Of a DNA stretch of 46,374 nt, positions 32,087 through 40,391 are shown piece after piece. Below the pieces are notes generated by a model that saw only the letters and a program-made list of their open reading frames with translations, did no database searches and had not been told where the DNA came from. The stretch lies in NCBI RefSeq assembly GCF_011421595.1, contig NZ_WTLH01000015.1, positions 10,127-56,500 of the forward strand, in the 5' to 3' direction. Numbering within the stretch: position 1 is the first letter of the stretch; every line of letters starts with the position of its first letter. A program made the position numbers and the translations under genes. The stretch comes from Streptomyces sp. YIM 98790 (GTDB lineage Bacteria > Actinomycetota > Actinomycetes > Streptomycetales > Streptomycetaceae).

Positions 32087-33328
32087 TCAGGGCAGGGAGA
32101 CGACCAGGCGGGTGTGCCGGTTGTCGATGACCTGTCCTGGGGCGAGCTGGTCGACCGGGGTGCCGGCCGGGTAGGCGCGGAGGGTCGGCTCGACGGAGCC
32201 GCGGTGGCCGCCGCTGTCCCAGGCGCGGATGCGTTCGGCGAGGCGGTCGGCCAGCTGTTCCCGGTCGGGGCCGTAGGCGTGGACGCCCAGTTCGAAGCCG
32301 CCGGTGGCCGGGCGGATGGTGGTGTAGGCGAGGGTGCCGTTCTGCCAGGTGGCCGCGGCGGCGATGGTCCAGCCGGACAGGCCGCGCTCGACGCCCCGGG
32401 AGCTGGCATAGATCCGCGCACAGGGCGACAGGGTGGCCACCAGCCACAGGTCCAGCGAGGGCAAGACGCCTTCGTCGTTGCGCAGCACGACACCGGTCCA
32501 CGTGGTGGTGCGGGTGCTGGAGGCGATGGCGGTGCGCAGGGCGTCGGCGTCGGCGTGCTGATCGTCGTTGAGGCCGAGCCGCAGGTCGCCGTCACTGAGG
32601 TCGATGGTGTGGCCGGTGTGGCGGTTGTCGCCCTGCATGCCGACGAAGCCGCACCGGGTCTGCCCCCGGCTGCGCAGGTGCCCGTCTTCGCGTCCGAAGG
32701 CGAAGACCTGGTGGATGCCGCGGAAGCTGAGCGGCACCACCAGCCGCCCGTGCGGGGCCAGCTGGTCGGACCAGGCGGGCGGCAGGTCGGGAGCCTGGGC
32801 GGTGACCACGATGGCGTCGAAGCCTTCCGCGGGTGCCGCGTCGCCGGCGCCGTAGGTTCCGTCCGCGCACCGCACCCGCACCACCCGGTCGTAGCCGGTC
32901 TCGGCGAGGAGCCGCTGGGCGCGGTCGGTGACCTCGGGGTCGATATCGACGCTGACCACCTCGCCGTTCTCGCCGACCAGTTCGGCCATCAGTGCGGCGT
33001 TGCAGCCGCCGGAGCCGATCTCCAGCGCGCGCATGCCCGATCCCAGCCCGGACAGTTCCAGCATCCGGGCCTGCACCCAGGGAGCGGACACCGAGCTGAC
33101 GGGGTGGCCGCGGTCGTTCCGCTTGGTGATCACCGCATCGTCGGCATAGGCGTCGTCCAGGGACGTGTCCGGGAGGAAGCGGTGACGCGGCACCGCGGCG
33201 AACGCCGCGGCGACGCGGTCGTTGACGACATTTCCTTGTTCGCGCAGGTGGTGGAGGAGTTTCTGGCGCAGCACTTCGGCGCGGGTCTCATCGACGGTGT
33301 CAGTGGTCACATCCCGGAGTGTAGTCAC
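32087..33328 (-). CDS. PIMT-like O-methyltransferase of the FxLD lanthipeptide system
   Basis: 413 residues from the GTG at 33328, with GGAG about 8 nt upstream. The N-terminal half resembles protein-L-isoaspartate O-methyltransferase (PCMT): AVPRHRFLPD, SVSAPWVQARMLELSGLGSG, the SAM-binding motif ALEIGSGGCNAALMAELVG (about 101-119) and VSVDIDPEVTDRAQRLL. The C-terminal half (about 215-413) is an extra domain with CGFVGMQGDNR and LPSLDLWLVATLSPCARIYA, typical of the FxLD-system methyltransferases rather than of housekeeping PIMT. In related lanthipeptide systems such enzymes methylate a core Asp, leading to aspartimide/isoaspartate. It is 85 bp upstream of the precursor gene on the same strand. 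Confidence 0.9.
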   Translation of the reverse strand: MTTLRDVTTDTVDETRAEVLRQKLLHHLREQGNVVNDRVAAAFAAVPRHRFLPDTSLDDAYADDAVITKRNDRGHPVSSVSAPWVQARMLELSGLGSGMRALEIGSGGCNAALMAELVGENGEVVSVDIDPEVTDRAQRLLAETGYDRVVRVRCADGTYGAGDAAPAEGFDAIVVTAQAPDLPPAWSDQLAPHGRLVVPLSFRGIHQVFAFGREDGHLRSRGQTRCGFVGMQGDNRHTGHTIDLSDGDLRLGLNDDQHADADALRTAIASSTRTTTWTGVVLRNDEGVLPSLDLWLVATLSPCARIYASSRGVERGLSGWTIAAAATWQNGTLAYTTIRPATGGFELGVHAYGPDREQLADRLAERIRAWDSGGHRGSVEPTLRAYPAGTPVDQLAPGQVIDNRHTRLVVSLP

Positions 33329-33429
33329 GCGAATACTCCTGATTGAGAGGGTGAGTAATCAAGGCGCTGGGTCATGTGCGGAGTTGGCGAGATGCGCGGA
33401 ACGTGGATCTCTGTCATGCGGGCGGCGGC

Positions 33430-33889
33430 TCAGGGCCGGGTCAGGGCTTCGGTGAGGACGTCGAGTGCGGTGCGCAGTTCCAGCGGGTCGGTGAAGGGAC
33501 GGGGACCGCTTCAGGAGCGCGGACCCAGCGCGGACCACGGAAGGAGCTGTGTCCGCCCGGGTGCTGCCGTGGCGGGGGAGGGACGGTGAGGAAGGAGCCG
33601 GTTTGCCGAGGTAGCGGGCGATGGCGGGCCAGAGCTCGGCACCGTGACCCGGGGGGATGATCCAGCACCAGCAGTCGCGGTCGGCAGCGATGCAGCCCAG
33701 GCGCGCATCCGAGGCGTTGCCGTAGAGCATCCGCAGCACCGCCTCGCCGTGGTGCTCGGCGGTCCGCACCGCGTCCCAGCGGCGCCCGGTCGGTAGTGCT
33801 ACAGGCTCGTGCCCGGCCATGGCCCCTGCGAACAGCAGCCAGGCTGCGACGCTGTCGGTGGGCTCCCTCTCCGGGCGGCTGAGGCTCAT
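33430..33889 (-). pseudogene. Frameshifted accessory gene upstream of the FxLD locus
   Basis: Three frames in succession give one coherent small protein. The first reads TDSVAAWLLFAGAMAGHEPV, ALPTGRRWDAVRTAEHHGEA and CWCWIIPPGHGAELWPAI from 33889. The second, from about 33600, reads SFLTVPPPPRQHPGGHSSFR and GPRWVRAPEAVPVP. The third reads PFTDPLELRTALDVLTEALT and ends at 33430. This is the pattern of short actinobacterial proteins with PTGRRWDAVR and WxxPP motifs that resemble part of primase/polymerase-like domains; their function is unknown to me. At least two indels separate the parts, so the gene is broken unless the assembly is wrong here. It is read in the same direction as the methyltransferase gene, 101 bp before it. 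Confidence 0.6.
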
Positions 33890-33906
33890 CCTGCCGCCTG
33901 CCCGGA

Positions 33907-34158
33907 TTGCGTGGGCCGGCTCCGAACGGGGTCCACGCCGAAGAATACAGGGAGTTCTGCGAGGCTTCCGGGCACGATGTCATGGTCTGGCCCGGCTGCC
34001 CCGTCCTGCGCGACATCCGCGAACTGCGCCTGGTCACCTTCGCCCTCCAGGTCGCGAACCACGATGCCTCTGCCCGCGATGAAGCCCGCTATCGGCTGGC
34101 CTGCATCCAGGACCGACGCGGTTCCCGTCCGTGGCCCTGGACAGAAGTGGGCGCCTGA
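33907..34158 (+). pseudogene. C-terminal remnant of an APH-like phosphotransferase
   Basis: About 80 codons: EYREFCEASGHDVMVWPGCP, then VLRDIRELRLVTFALQVANH and a C terminus RRGSRPWPWTEVGA. This resembles the C-terminal lobe of actinobacterial aminoglycoside-phosphotransferase-family enzymes. The kinase core with its HGD and DxD motifs is missing, and there is no ribosome site. It is a truncated gene at the right edge of the island, next to the tRNA terminator. Confidence 0.55.
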
Positions 34159-34211
34159 CCTCGGTGCGGTCCGAGTCACTGCGTGAGCTGAATGTGTGCT
34201 GCGGCGGCGCG

Positions 34212-34240
34212 GGCCCTTCCGCCGGAGCGGCGGAAGGGCC
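34212..34240 (-). terminator. tRNA-Arg terminator hairpin
   Basis: GGCCCTTCCGCC (34212-34223) pairs perfectly with 34229-34240, loop GGAGC, about 20 bp beyond the tRNA 3' end, followed by a GGGGTTTT stretch on the other strand side. A near-identical copy lies at 23462-23496. Confidence 0.7.
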
Positions 34241-34260
34241 GGTGAGCTGGGGTTTTGGTG

Positions 34261-34333
34261 TGCCCCCGGCAGGATTCGAACCTGCGACACCCGCTTTAGG
34301 AGAGCGGTGCTCTATCCCCTGAGCTACGAGGGC
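34261..34333 (-). tRNA. tRNA-Arg (anticodon CCT)
   Basis: A full cloverleaf can be drawn. The acceptor stem is GCCCTCG paired with CGGGGGC, the discriminator base is A, the D arm is GCTCAGGGGATAGAGC, the anticodon stem CCGCT/AGCGG carries loop CTCCTAA (anticodon CCT, reading AGG), and the T arm is GCAGGTTCGAATCCTGC. CCA is not encoded. Its 3' 42 bp are repeated at 24657 and 23515, showing use as an integration site. Confidence 0.95.
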
Positions 34334-34583
34334 TGGACTGCCGCGGCGGGCCGTCCCCGGGGGGATGACCCGGTTGCGCTGCCGCCGGACAGTGTAGCGG
34401 TTGGGGGTCGGGCCGTTTGAAGGACAGGGGGAGGGCGGCCGAGGGGCGGGGCGGTGGGGCCGGATGGGGGAGGGGGTGGCGGTGTTCCGGGTGCCGGGGA
34501 GGGGCCGGGGCGTCAAGGTGGTAAGGGAGGTCCGCAAGACACCCGCCACCGCACCACGCGCCATGCGCCCTGGAGGTTTCCCG

Positions 34584-35396
34584 ATGTCTCGACGTGTCAC
34601 GGCTGGTATCGACGGCTCGCCGGAGAGCCGGGCGGCGGCGGACTGGGCCGCCGCGGAGGCGCTGCGCCGTTCCACCGGCCTGCGCCTGGTGCACGGCTGG
34701 GGCGTGGCGTCCCCGCTGGAGCCGATGGGCTCGCCGGAGGTGGACCAGCAGGCCTCCGAGCAGGTGCTGCGGGAGGCCCGGGACCGGCTGGTGTCCGGGC
34801 ACCCCGGGCTGGATGTGACGACCGAGTCGGTGGCCGGCGGCCCGGCCGCCGCGCTGCTGGACGCCGCCCGTGAGTCGGATGTGGTGGTGCTGGGCTCTCG
34901 CGGGCTGGGGACGGTGGCCGGTTTTCTGCTGGGCTCGGTCAGCATGCAGACCGTGGCCTGGGCGGAGTGCCCGGTCGTGGTGGTGCGCTCGGGCGCGGCG
35001 GAACGGGCGCCGGAGCAGCCCGCCCCGGAGGTGGTGCTGGGCCTGAAGCGGCTGGAGAAGCCGGACCGGGAGGTGCTGGACTTCGCCTTTGCCGAGGCGT
35101 CGCTGCGCGGGCTGCCGCTGCGCGTGGTGCACGTCCGCCGGGATCCGGCGCCGGTGGCCTCGCAGGTGGCGGGCGCGCTGCAGCCGTGGCGGGAGCGCTA
35201 TCCGGAGCAGGAGGTCGACGAGACGGTCATGACCGGCCAGGCCTCGGAGGTGCTGCTGGACGCCACGCCCAGTGCCGAGATGGTGGTGGTGGGCCGGGGC
35301 GGGCGGCGCGGCGGCCTGGGCACCCGGACGGGGCCGGTGGGGCATGCGCTGCTGCACCACGCGGCCTGCCCGGTGGCCGTCGTCCCGCACGGCTGA
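34584..35396 (+). CDS. Tandem universal stress protein
   Basis: 270 residues, two UspA domains. The first keeps the nucleotide-binding signature G-2x-G-9x-G-S in GSRGLGTVAGFLLGS, then VAWAECPVVVVR. The second has a degraded version (GRGGRRGGLGTRTGPVG). The ATG at 34584 has GGAGG at 8-nt spacing. Such proteins are cytoplasmic ATP-binding stress factors. It is alone, just outside the island, and convergent with the SEDS gene. The 250 bp between the tRNA and this gene show no other gene. Confidence 0.9.
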   Translation: MSRRVTAGIDGSPESRAAADWAAAEALRRSTGLRLVHGWGVASPLEPMGSPEVDQQASEQVLREARDRLVSGHPGLDVTTESVAGGPAAALLDAARESDVVVLGSRGLGTVAGFLLGSVSMQTVAWAECPVVVVRSGAAERAPEQPAPEVVLGLKRLEKPDREVLDFAFAEASLRGLPLRVVHVRRDPAPVASQVAGALQPWRERYPEQEVDETVMTGQASEVLLDATPSAEMVVVGRGGRRGGLGTRTGPVGHALLHHAACPVAVVPHG

Positions 35397-35431
35397 GCCG
35401 GCGGCGGCCACGGGGGAGCGCGGTTCCGGCT

Positions 35432-35461
35432 CCTGCCGGGCGGGGCGCGGCCCCGGGCAGG
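35432..35461. terminator. Bidirectional hairpin between usp and SEDS gene
   Basis: CCTGCC...GGCAGG encloses CGGGGC-GCG-GCCCCG; only a 3-nt bulge (GGG) interrupts the stem. It lies 36 bp past the universal stress gene and about 110 bp past the end of the convergent SEDS gene. Confidence 0.55.
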
Positions 35462-35569
35462 AATCGGAGCCAAGGACGATCGTCCACCTCGCGGACCCGG
35501 ATTGCGCGGTGCGCGGTCTCGCTCCGCTTCCCCGCGTCTCCCTGTTGATGTCCTTGGCTCCGTCTGAAG

Positions 35570-37162
35570 TCAACCGCGGGGCGGGCGGGGGGACATAGGG
35601 CCGGTCGGCCCTGCCGGCGGGCCGTCCGGTCCCCGTCGCCGCGACCTGGGCGCCCGGGCCGGTGCGGTCGGCTGGGGGCCTGCCGCGCCCGGACCGGCGG
35701 CGCCCGGACCGGGCGCGGGCGCGGCGGACCCGGAACCGGGCGGGGCGGTGGAGTCGGTGATCACCGGCACCAGGATGGTGGCGTTGCCCTCGGGCAGGGT
35801 GGAGGCCTGCCCGGCGGCGTCGCTCATCTTGATCAGCAGCCCGATGAGCAGGAAGTTGGCCACCGTGGACGATCCGCCCTGGGCGAGGAACGGCAGGGCC
35901 TTGCCGGTCAGCGGGATGAGGCCGGAGACGCCGCCGGCGACGACGAAGACCTGGAGCGCCAGCACCGCGGACAGCCCGGCGGCGAGCAGCTTGCCGAACG
36001 GGTCGGTCACCTTCATGGCCGCGCTCATCCCGCGCCAGATCAGCAGCACGTAGCAGAGCAGGATCATGGTCACCCCGGCCAGGCCGAGCTCCTCGGCGGC
36101 GGTGGCCATGATGAAGTCGCTGCGTCCGGCGAAGCCGATGAGGTAGGAGTGGCCCTGGCCCAGGCCGGTGCCGGTCAGGTCGCCGGCGCCGAAGGCGAAC
36201 AGCGACTGGGCAAGCTGGTCGGAGATCACCCCGGGCGGGCGCTGGTCCTCCGGCAGATAAATGGACATCGGGTCCAGCCAGGCGGCGATCCTGGCCTTGA
36301 CGTGGTACTGGGTGGCGGCCACCGCCGCGGAGCCGCCGATCGCCATCAGCACGCCCAGCGCGACCCAGCTGGTGCGCTCGGTGGCGATGTACAGCATGAC
36401 GATGAAGACGCCGAAGAAGATCAGCGAGGTGCCCAGGTCGCGCTCGTAGAACAGCACGATCAGGCTGACGCCCCAGACCAGCAGCACCGGGCCGGCGTTC
36501 CGGCCGCGCGGCAGGGCCAGGCCCATGAACTTCCGGCCGGCCAGGGCCAGCGCGTCGCGGTTGGCCATCAGGTAGCTGGCGAAGAAGACGCAGATCATCA
36601 CCTTGACGAACTCGCCCGGCTGCACCGACATCGGGCCCAGGCTGATCCAGCGCTTGGCGCCGAACTGGTCCGCGCCGAAGAAGGCGGGCAGCACCAGCAG
36701 GACCATCGAGACGGCCATGCCGAGATAGGTGTAGCGCTGCAGCACCCGGTGGTGCTTGAGCAGGATCAGCACCGCGATCATCACCGCGACCCCGATGACC
36801 GTCCAGATGACCTGGTCGGGGGCGACCGGCAGCCCCTGGTAGTTGTCCGGGAAGCGGATCGCGTACGAGTGGTCGAGCCGGTCCATCAGTACCAGGCCGA
36901 TGCCGCACAGCAGCACGGTGACGGGCAGGATGACCGGGTCGGCGTGGCGGGCGAAGCGGCGCACCGCCAGGTGGGCGGCGAGGGCCAGCGCGCCCAGGGC
37001 GAGGGCGTAGAACGGCAGGCCGGAAGGGATCTCCTCGGTCAGCGCCAGCCCGGCGGCGGCGTGGCCGAAGACGCCGATCAGCCAGGCGAAGGCCACGAGC
37101 ACCAGCTCGGTGTTGCGGCGGTGGGCGACCCATCGCCGGATGTCCTGCATCGTGTCGCTCAC
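35570..37162 (-). CDS. SEDS-family peptidoglycan polymerase (FtsW/RodA/SpoVE)
   Basis: 530 residues from the GTG at 37162. About ten membrane helices with SEDS signatures: DQFGAKRWISLGPMSVQPGE and FVKVMICVFFASYLMANRDA, FYERDLGTSLIFFGVFIVML, SDFIMATAAEELGLAGVTMI and the C-terminal GGVSGLIPLTGKALPFLAQG with GSSTVANFLLIGL. These proteins polymerise glycan strands from lipid II at the membrane together with a class B PBP. The last 70 residues are a Pro/Ala/Gly-rich tail. No PBP gene is adjacent, so this is a stand-alone SEDS paralogue rather than the division-cluster FtsW. A sporulation or morphogenesis role is possible but not shown. Confidence 0.92.
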   Translation of the reverse strand: MSDTMQDIRRWVAHRRNTELVLVAFAWLIGVFGHAAAGLALTEEIPSGLPFYALALGALALAAHLAVRRFARHADPVILPVTVLLCGIGLVLMDRLDHSYAIRFPDNYQGLPVAPDQVIWTVIGVAVMIAVLILLKHHRVLQRYTYLGMAVSMVLLVLPAFFGADQFGAKRWISLGPMSVQPGEFVKVMICVFFASYLMANRDALALAGRKFMGLALPRGRNAGPVLLVWGVSLIVLFYERDLGTSLIFFGVFIVMLYIATERTSWVALGVLMAIGGSAAVAATQYHVKARIAAWLDPMSIYLPEDQRPPGVISDQLAQSLFAFGAGDLTGTGLGQGHSYLIGFAGRSDFIMATAAEELGLAGVTMILLCYVLLIWRGMSAAMKVTDPFGKLLAAGLSAVLALQVFVVAGGVSGLIPLTGKALPFLAQGGSSTVANFLLIGLLIKMSDAAGQASTLPEGNATILVPVITDSTAPPGSGSAAPAPGPGAAGPGAAGPQPTAPARAPRSRRRGPDGPPAGPTGPMSPRPPRG

Positions 37163-37336
37163 GCCTGTTCTGCCCCCTGTCCGGCCCGGCCGGCGCCCGC
37201 CGCTGCGGCCCGCGGCGCCTGCCGCAATGTAGCAACACCGGGCTGGGACCGGGGACCCCGCCGGGGAGGGGACGGTTCCGGCGGGTTGCCGGCGGCGCAG
37301 CCCTCCCTCCTCCGGCCCGGCCGCCCGTGCCCGCCC

Positions 37337-37385
37337 GTGCTGACCGCACGCCCGTGCCTGGCTGTGCTGACCGCACGCCCGTGCC
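37337..37385. repeat. Two 22-bp direct repeats
   Basis: Identical 22-bp units at 37337-37358 and 37364-37385 (period 27; starting GTGCTGACCGCACG) lie in the gap between the SEDS gene start and the end of the M6 protease gene. No function is evident. Confidence 0.7.
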
Positions 37386-37418
37386 CGGCCGCCCGCCGCC
37401 CGGCCCCCGCGGGCTCGG

Positions 37419-38750
37419 TCAGTCGCGGGTGACCCGGATGCGGTGGCGGCCGTCCTCGTCCGCCGCCAGGACCTCGATGGTGATGCCGGTCCGGGGGTCG
37501 CGGAAGGTGTCGCCGGGGAGGTACGGCGCGTCGGTGAGCTCGGCGGTGACCTGCGGATCGGGCGCGGAGAGGCAGCCGGTGCTGCCGGGGGTGGCGTCCG
37601 CCACCCGGATCGGGCCCTCGCCGCTGCGTGCCCGGGTGTCGACCCGGCTGATCAGCACCCCGGACCGGCAGACCGCCCGGTCCAGCTCGCTGGGGGTGCG
37701 CACCTCGGCCACGGTCACCTGGTGCTCCCCGGTCGGCAGTGCCACCATCCGGACGCCGCCGGTGCCGTCGGCGCCCAGCGGGGTGAGGACGTGCTCGCTG
37801 CTGCCGGTGCCGGTGACGCAGGCCACCTGGACCGGGGCGAGCCAGCCCAGCTTCCACTTGTGCCAGGCCAGCAGGTCGTTGCTGGGGCCCCAGTCCTGTT
37901 CCATGACGTCCCAGTGGCCGGTGAGCAGCGGGGGCACGCCGGAGCCGGTCCAGTACAGGTCGGGCAGGCCGAAGGCGTGGCCGTTCTCGTGCACCAGCAC
38001 CCGGTGCGGGGACTCGCCGGGCTGGCGGGACCAGATGAAGCTGACGTTGCGCAGCGGCCCGGTGGGGGTGTCCACCAGCGGGCGGCCGGCGAAGGACACG
38101 GACAGCACCTGCTCCAGGGCGTGGGGCCCGGCATTGGGTGTGGCCAGCACGTTGACCAGGTCGTACGCGGAAAAGTCCACGCGGTCGCCGAGGGCGGAAA
38201 CAATTTCGCGCATCAGCCGGTTGTACCCACCGGAATCCTCGGGGTGCCAGCCGACGCCGCGGTCGATGCCGTAGGCCTCGAAGGGCTGGGACATCCGGAG
38301 CCAGTGGTGCACCGGGTCGGGGCGGTAGCGGAGCTTCCCGTAGGAGCTGGTGGCGAGGTACTCGCTGGTCTCGGGGAAGAACTCGGCGAAGCGTTCCTCG
38401 GTGGGCGTCTCCGCCTCGGAGCCGGGGAAGTCGATGAAAACAGTGAGCGCGGTGACCGTGCCGCGGCTGGGCGCGTAGCCGTCCGGGGTGGGTATTCCGG
38501 TGCCCAGGCCCTGGTGCGGGGACGAGGGAGTGCAGCCGGGCACGGCGGCGGATGAGGCGAGGCCGGAGCCGTCCGGGCGGGCGACGGCCGGGTCCGGCAC
38601 GGTGAGGCTGGCGAAGACGAGGGCGAGCGAGCCGCCGAGCGCGGTGAGCGCCCGGCGGCCGGGTATCAGCCCTGGTATCAGCGGGCTGAGCACCGGTCTG
38701 CGCGGCGGCCTGCGTATCGGCGTCCGTATCGGTGTCGGCATCGTCGGCAC
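37419..38750 (-). CDS. Secreted M6-family metalloprotease
   Basis: 443 residues. An Arg-rich N terminus and hydrophobic segment (about 30-58, ending PAVA) form a signal peptide. The catalytic zinc motif is VLVHENGHAFGLPD (HExxH plus the downstream Asp ligand). It is preceded by family features such as TVFIDFPGSEAETPTEERFA and YLATSSYGKLRY and followed by HWDVMEQDWGPSNDLLAWHK. M6 (immune-inhibitor-A-like) enzymes are extracellular proteases with a small C-terminal beta domain. The start is either the GTG at 38750, with GGAGG very close upstream, or the ATG at 38741. The gene is alone. Confidence 0.88.
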   Translation of the reverse strand: MPTMPTPIRTPIRRPPRRPVLSPLIPGLIPGRRALTALGGSLALVFASLTVPDPAVARPDGSGLASSAAVPGCTPSSPHQGLGTGIPTPDGYAPSRGTVTALTVFIDFPGSEAETPTEERFAEFFPETSEYLATSSYGKLRYRPDPVHHWLRMSQPFEAYGIDRGVGWHPEDSGGYNRLMREIVSALGDRVDFSAYDLVNVLATPNAGPHALEQVLSVSFAGRPLVDTPTGPLRNVSFIWSRQPGESPHRVLVHENGHAFGLPDLYWTGSGVPPLLTGHWDVMEQDWGPSNDLLAWHKWKLGWLAPVQVACVTGTGSSEHVLTPLGADGTGGVRMVALPTGEHQVTVAEVRTPSELDRAVCRSGVLISRVDTRARSGEGPIRVADATPGSTGCLSAPDPQVTAELTDAPYLPGDTFRDPRTGITIEVLAADEDGRHRIRVTRD

Positions 38751-38981
38751 CGCCCTCCTCGATGGCGCGGCCCCGGGGGCCGGGGAGGACCACTGTGTGC
38801 CGTGGCACCGGGCGGCGCCGCCCGGATCAGCCGTTCGGGTGAGGGGCGGACCGGCAACCTTTCCGCGGTCCGGTTCGTCTGAACGGATGAGGGGGGTGAT
38901 GGTTGTGCAGTGCGCAATCGCTCACCTGCGGAATGTAAGCCGCGCAGTGTACCGCATCACAGGAAAAAGATGCGGCACTTG

Positions 38982-39007
38982 GGAATCATGTCCGGATTCT
39001 CGGCGTT
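38982..39007 (+). promoter_or_regulatory. SigR-type promoter of the hrdD-like gene
   Basis: GGAAT (38982-38986), exactly 18 nt, then GTT (39005-39007) is a perfect match to the Streptomyces SigR consensus GGAAT-N18-GTT. It points at the sigma gene 131 bp downstream. The rest of the 387-bp gap (38751-39137) holds no gene. Confidence 0.75.
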
Positions 39008-39137
39008 GTTTCGTTACGGACGGCGCACCGGGGGCGACCCGAGGGGGTGTCGTCGGAGGCCGGGGCAGCCGCCCGGGTGAACCGCAGCCGTCCATGACTC
39101 GTGCGTCAAGCCGTATGACTCGCAAGGGAGCACGCGT

Positions 39138-40151
39138 ATGACTATCCAGGCCGTCGTCCGCCGTGAGGACTCCGTCACCGAAGGCGGAGCTACGGAGCGG
39201 GCACGCGTCGGCACGGAAGGTGACGCCATCGAGCGTGACCTGGTGGGGATGTATCTCGACGAGATCGCCCGCACTCCGCTGCTGGACGCGGCACGGGAGG
39301 TCGAGCTGTCTCTCGCGATCGAGGCCGGGCTGTACGCGCAGCGCATCCTGGACGGCGACGAGCGTCCCGCCGAGGGCGGTGCCGTGGCGTCGGCGAGCCG
39401 GGAGGAGCTGGCCGCGATAGTCCGCGAGGGGGAGCGGGCCAAGGATCTGTTCATCCGGTCCAACCTGCGGCTGGTCGTGGCCGTGGCCCGGCGCTACCCG
39501 CGCAGCGGGCTGCCTCTGCTGGATCTGATCCAGGAGGGCAATGCCGGTCTGGTCCGGGCCGTGGAGAAGTTCGACTACACCAAGGGTTTCAAGTTCTCCA
39601 CCTATGCCACCTGGTGGATCCGGCAGGCGATCACCCGCTCCATCGCGGACCAGGCGCGCACCATCCGGCTGCCGGTGCATCTGGTGGAGGAGCTCGGCCG
39701 GGTGCGCCGGGTGCAGCGGGAGTTCAACCGTGAGCACGGCCGGGAGCCGGAGCCCGCGGAGATCGCCGCCGAGCTGGGCGCCAGTGCCGAGCGGGTGCAG
39801 GACGTGCTGGACTGGGCGCGGGATCCGGTCAGCCTGAACATGTCGGTGGACGACGAGGGTGAGACGCAGTTCGGCGATCTGCTGGAGGACACCTCCTCGG
39901 CCTCGCCCGAGCAGTCGGTGATGGTCACCCTGCGCCGGGAGGGCCTGGAGGACCTGATCGGCCGGCTGGACGAGCGCACCGCGTCCATCATCCGCGCCCG
40001 GTATGGCATGGAGGACGGCCGGGAGCGGACGCTGACCGAGGTCGGCAAGCAGCACGGGCTGACCCGTGAGCGGATCCGGCAGATCGAGAAGCACGCGCTG
40101 CTGGAGCTGAAGAAGATGGCCAACGCCTCCGGTTTCGACGCGGCCGCCTGA
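39138..40151 (+). CDS. hrdD: HrdD-like RNA polymerase sigma factor (sigma-70 family)
   Basis: 337 residues with regions 1.2 to 4.2 and no long region 1.1. Region 1.2 is [20 protein letters not shown]. Region 2 is [40 protein letters not shown] and [20 protein letters not shown]. Region 3 is [20 protein letters not shown]. Region 4.2 is [20 protein letters not shown]. This is a group 2 (principal-like, non-essential) sigma factor; length and the [19 protein letters not shown] stretch fit HrdD best. The ATG at 39138 follows GGGAG at 8 nt. The SigR-type promoter upstream agrees with what is known for S. coelicolor hrdD, a member of the thiol-oxidative stress regulon. Confidence 0.9.
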   Translation: MTIQAVVRREDSVTEGGATERARVGTEGDAIERDLVGMYLDEIARTPLLDAAREVELSLAIEAGLYAQRILDGDERPAEGGAVASASREELAAIVREGERAKDLFIRSNLRLVVAVARRYPRSGLPLLDLIQEGNAGLVRAVEKFDYTKGFKFSTYATWWIRQAITRSIADQARTIRLPVHLVEELGRVRRVQREFNREHGREPEPAEIAAELGASAERVQDVLDWARDPVSLNMSVDDEGETQFGDLLEDTSSASPEQSVMVTLRREGLEDLIGRLDERTASIIRARYGMEDGRERTLTEVGKQHGLTRERIRQIEKHALLELKKMANASGFDAAA

Positions 40152-40188
40152 TGGGCGGGGCCGCGGCGGCCGATCGGAGAGGAAAGCA

Positions 40189-40228
40189 CGGCGGGCCGGC
40201 CCCGGGGAAACCCGGGGCCGGCCCGCCG
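40189..40228 (+). terminator. Strong terminator of the sigma gene
   Basis: A perfect 18-bp GC stem starting CGGCGGGCCGGCCCCGGG, GAAA loop, then TTGT. It lies 38 bp past the stop codon. Confidence 0.85.
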
Positions 40229-40391
40229 TTGTCGTGCCCGGGTGCGGGTGTCGTGCCCGGGTGGGTGCGCGTGGGGCGGGGGTGCGGGGGCGGGTGTGCC
40301 CGTGCGTTCTTGTTCTGACATGTGAGCGAGGTCACCCTCCCGCGAGAAATAACTGGGGACTGCCTCCCCGTTTGGGCTACTGTCGCAACTG

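Larger units (their letters stand above)
23515..34302. mobile_element. Two tandem integrative-element remnants at tRNA-Arg(CCT)
   Basis: Three direct copies of the 3' 42 bp of the tRNA-Arg gene (23515, 24657 and the gene itself at 34261) divide this region into a 1.1-kb segment with a toxin-antitoxin pair and a 9.6-kb segment with an IS, orphan genes and a lanthipeptide locus. Each extra copy is followed on its right by a related arm sequence, and each copy has a terminator-like hairpin on its left. No integrase, excisionase or transfer gene is visible, so both units look like immobilised remnants or passengers needing helper functions. Confidence 0.7.

Noticed and set aside
34131..34322. Short frames reading VPPAGFEPATPALG at the tRNA copies
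   Set aside because: This phrase is simply the translation of the tRNA-Arg 3' end on the wrong strand; it recurs at each att copy.
37337..37385. 22-bp direct repeats as a regulator-binding iteron cluster
   Set aside because: Only two copies, very GC-rich, downstream of the protease gene rather than in a promoter; simple duplication is more likely.
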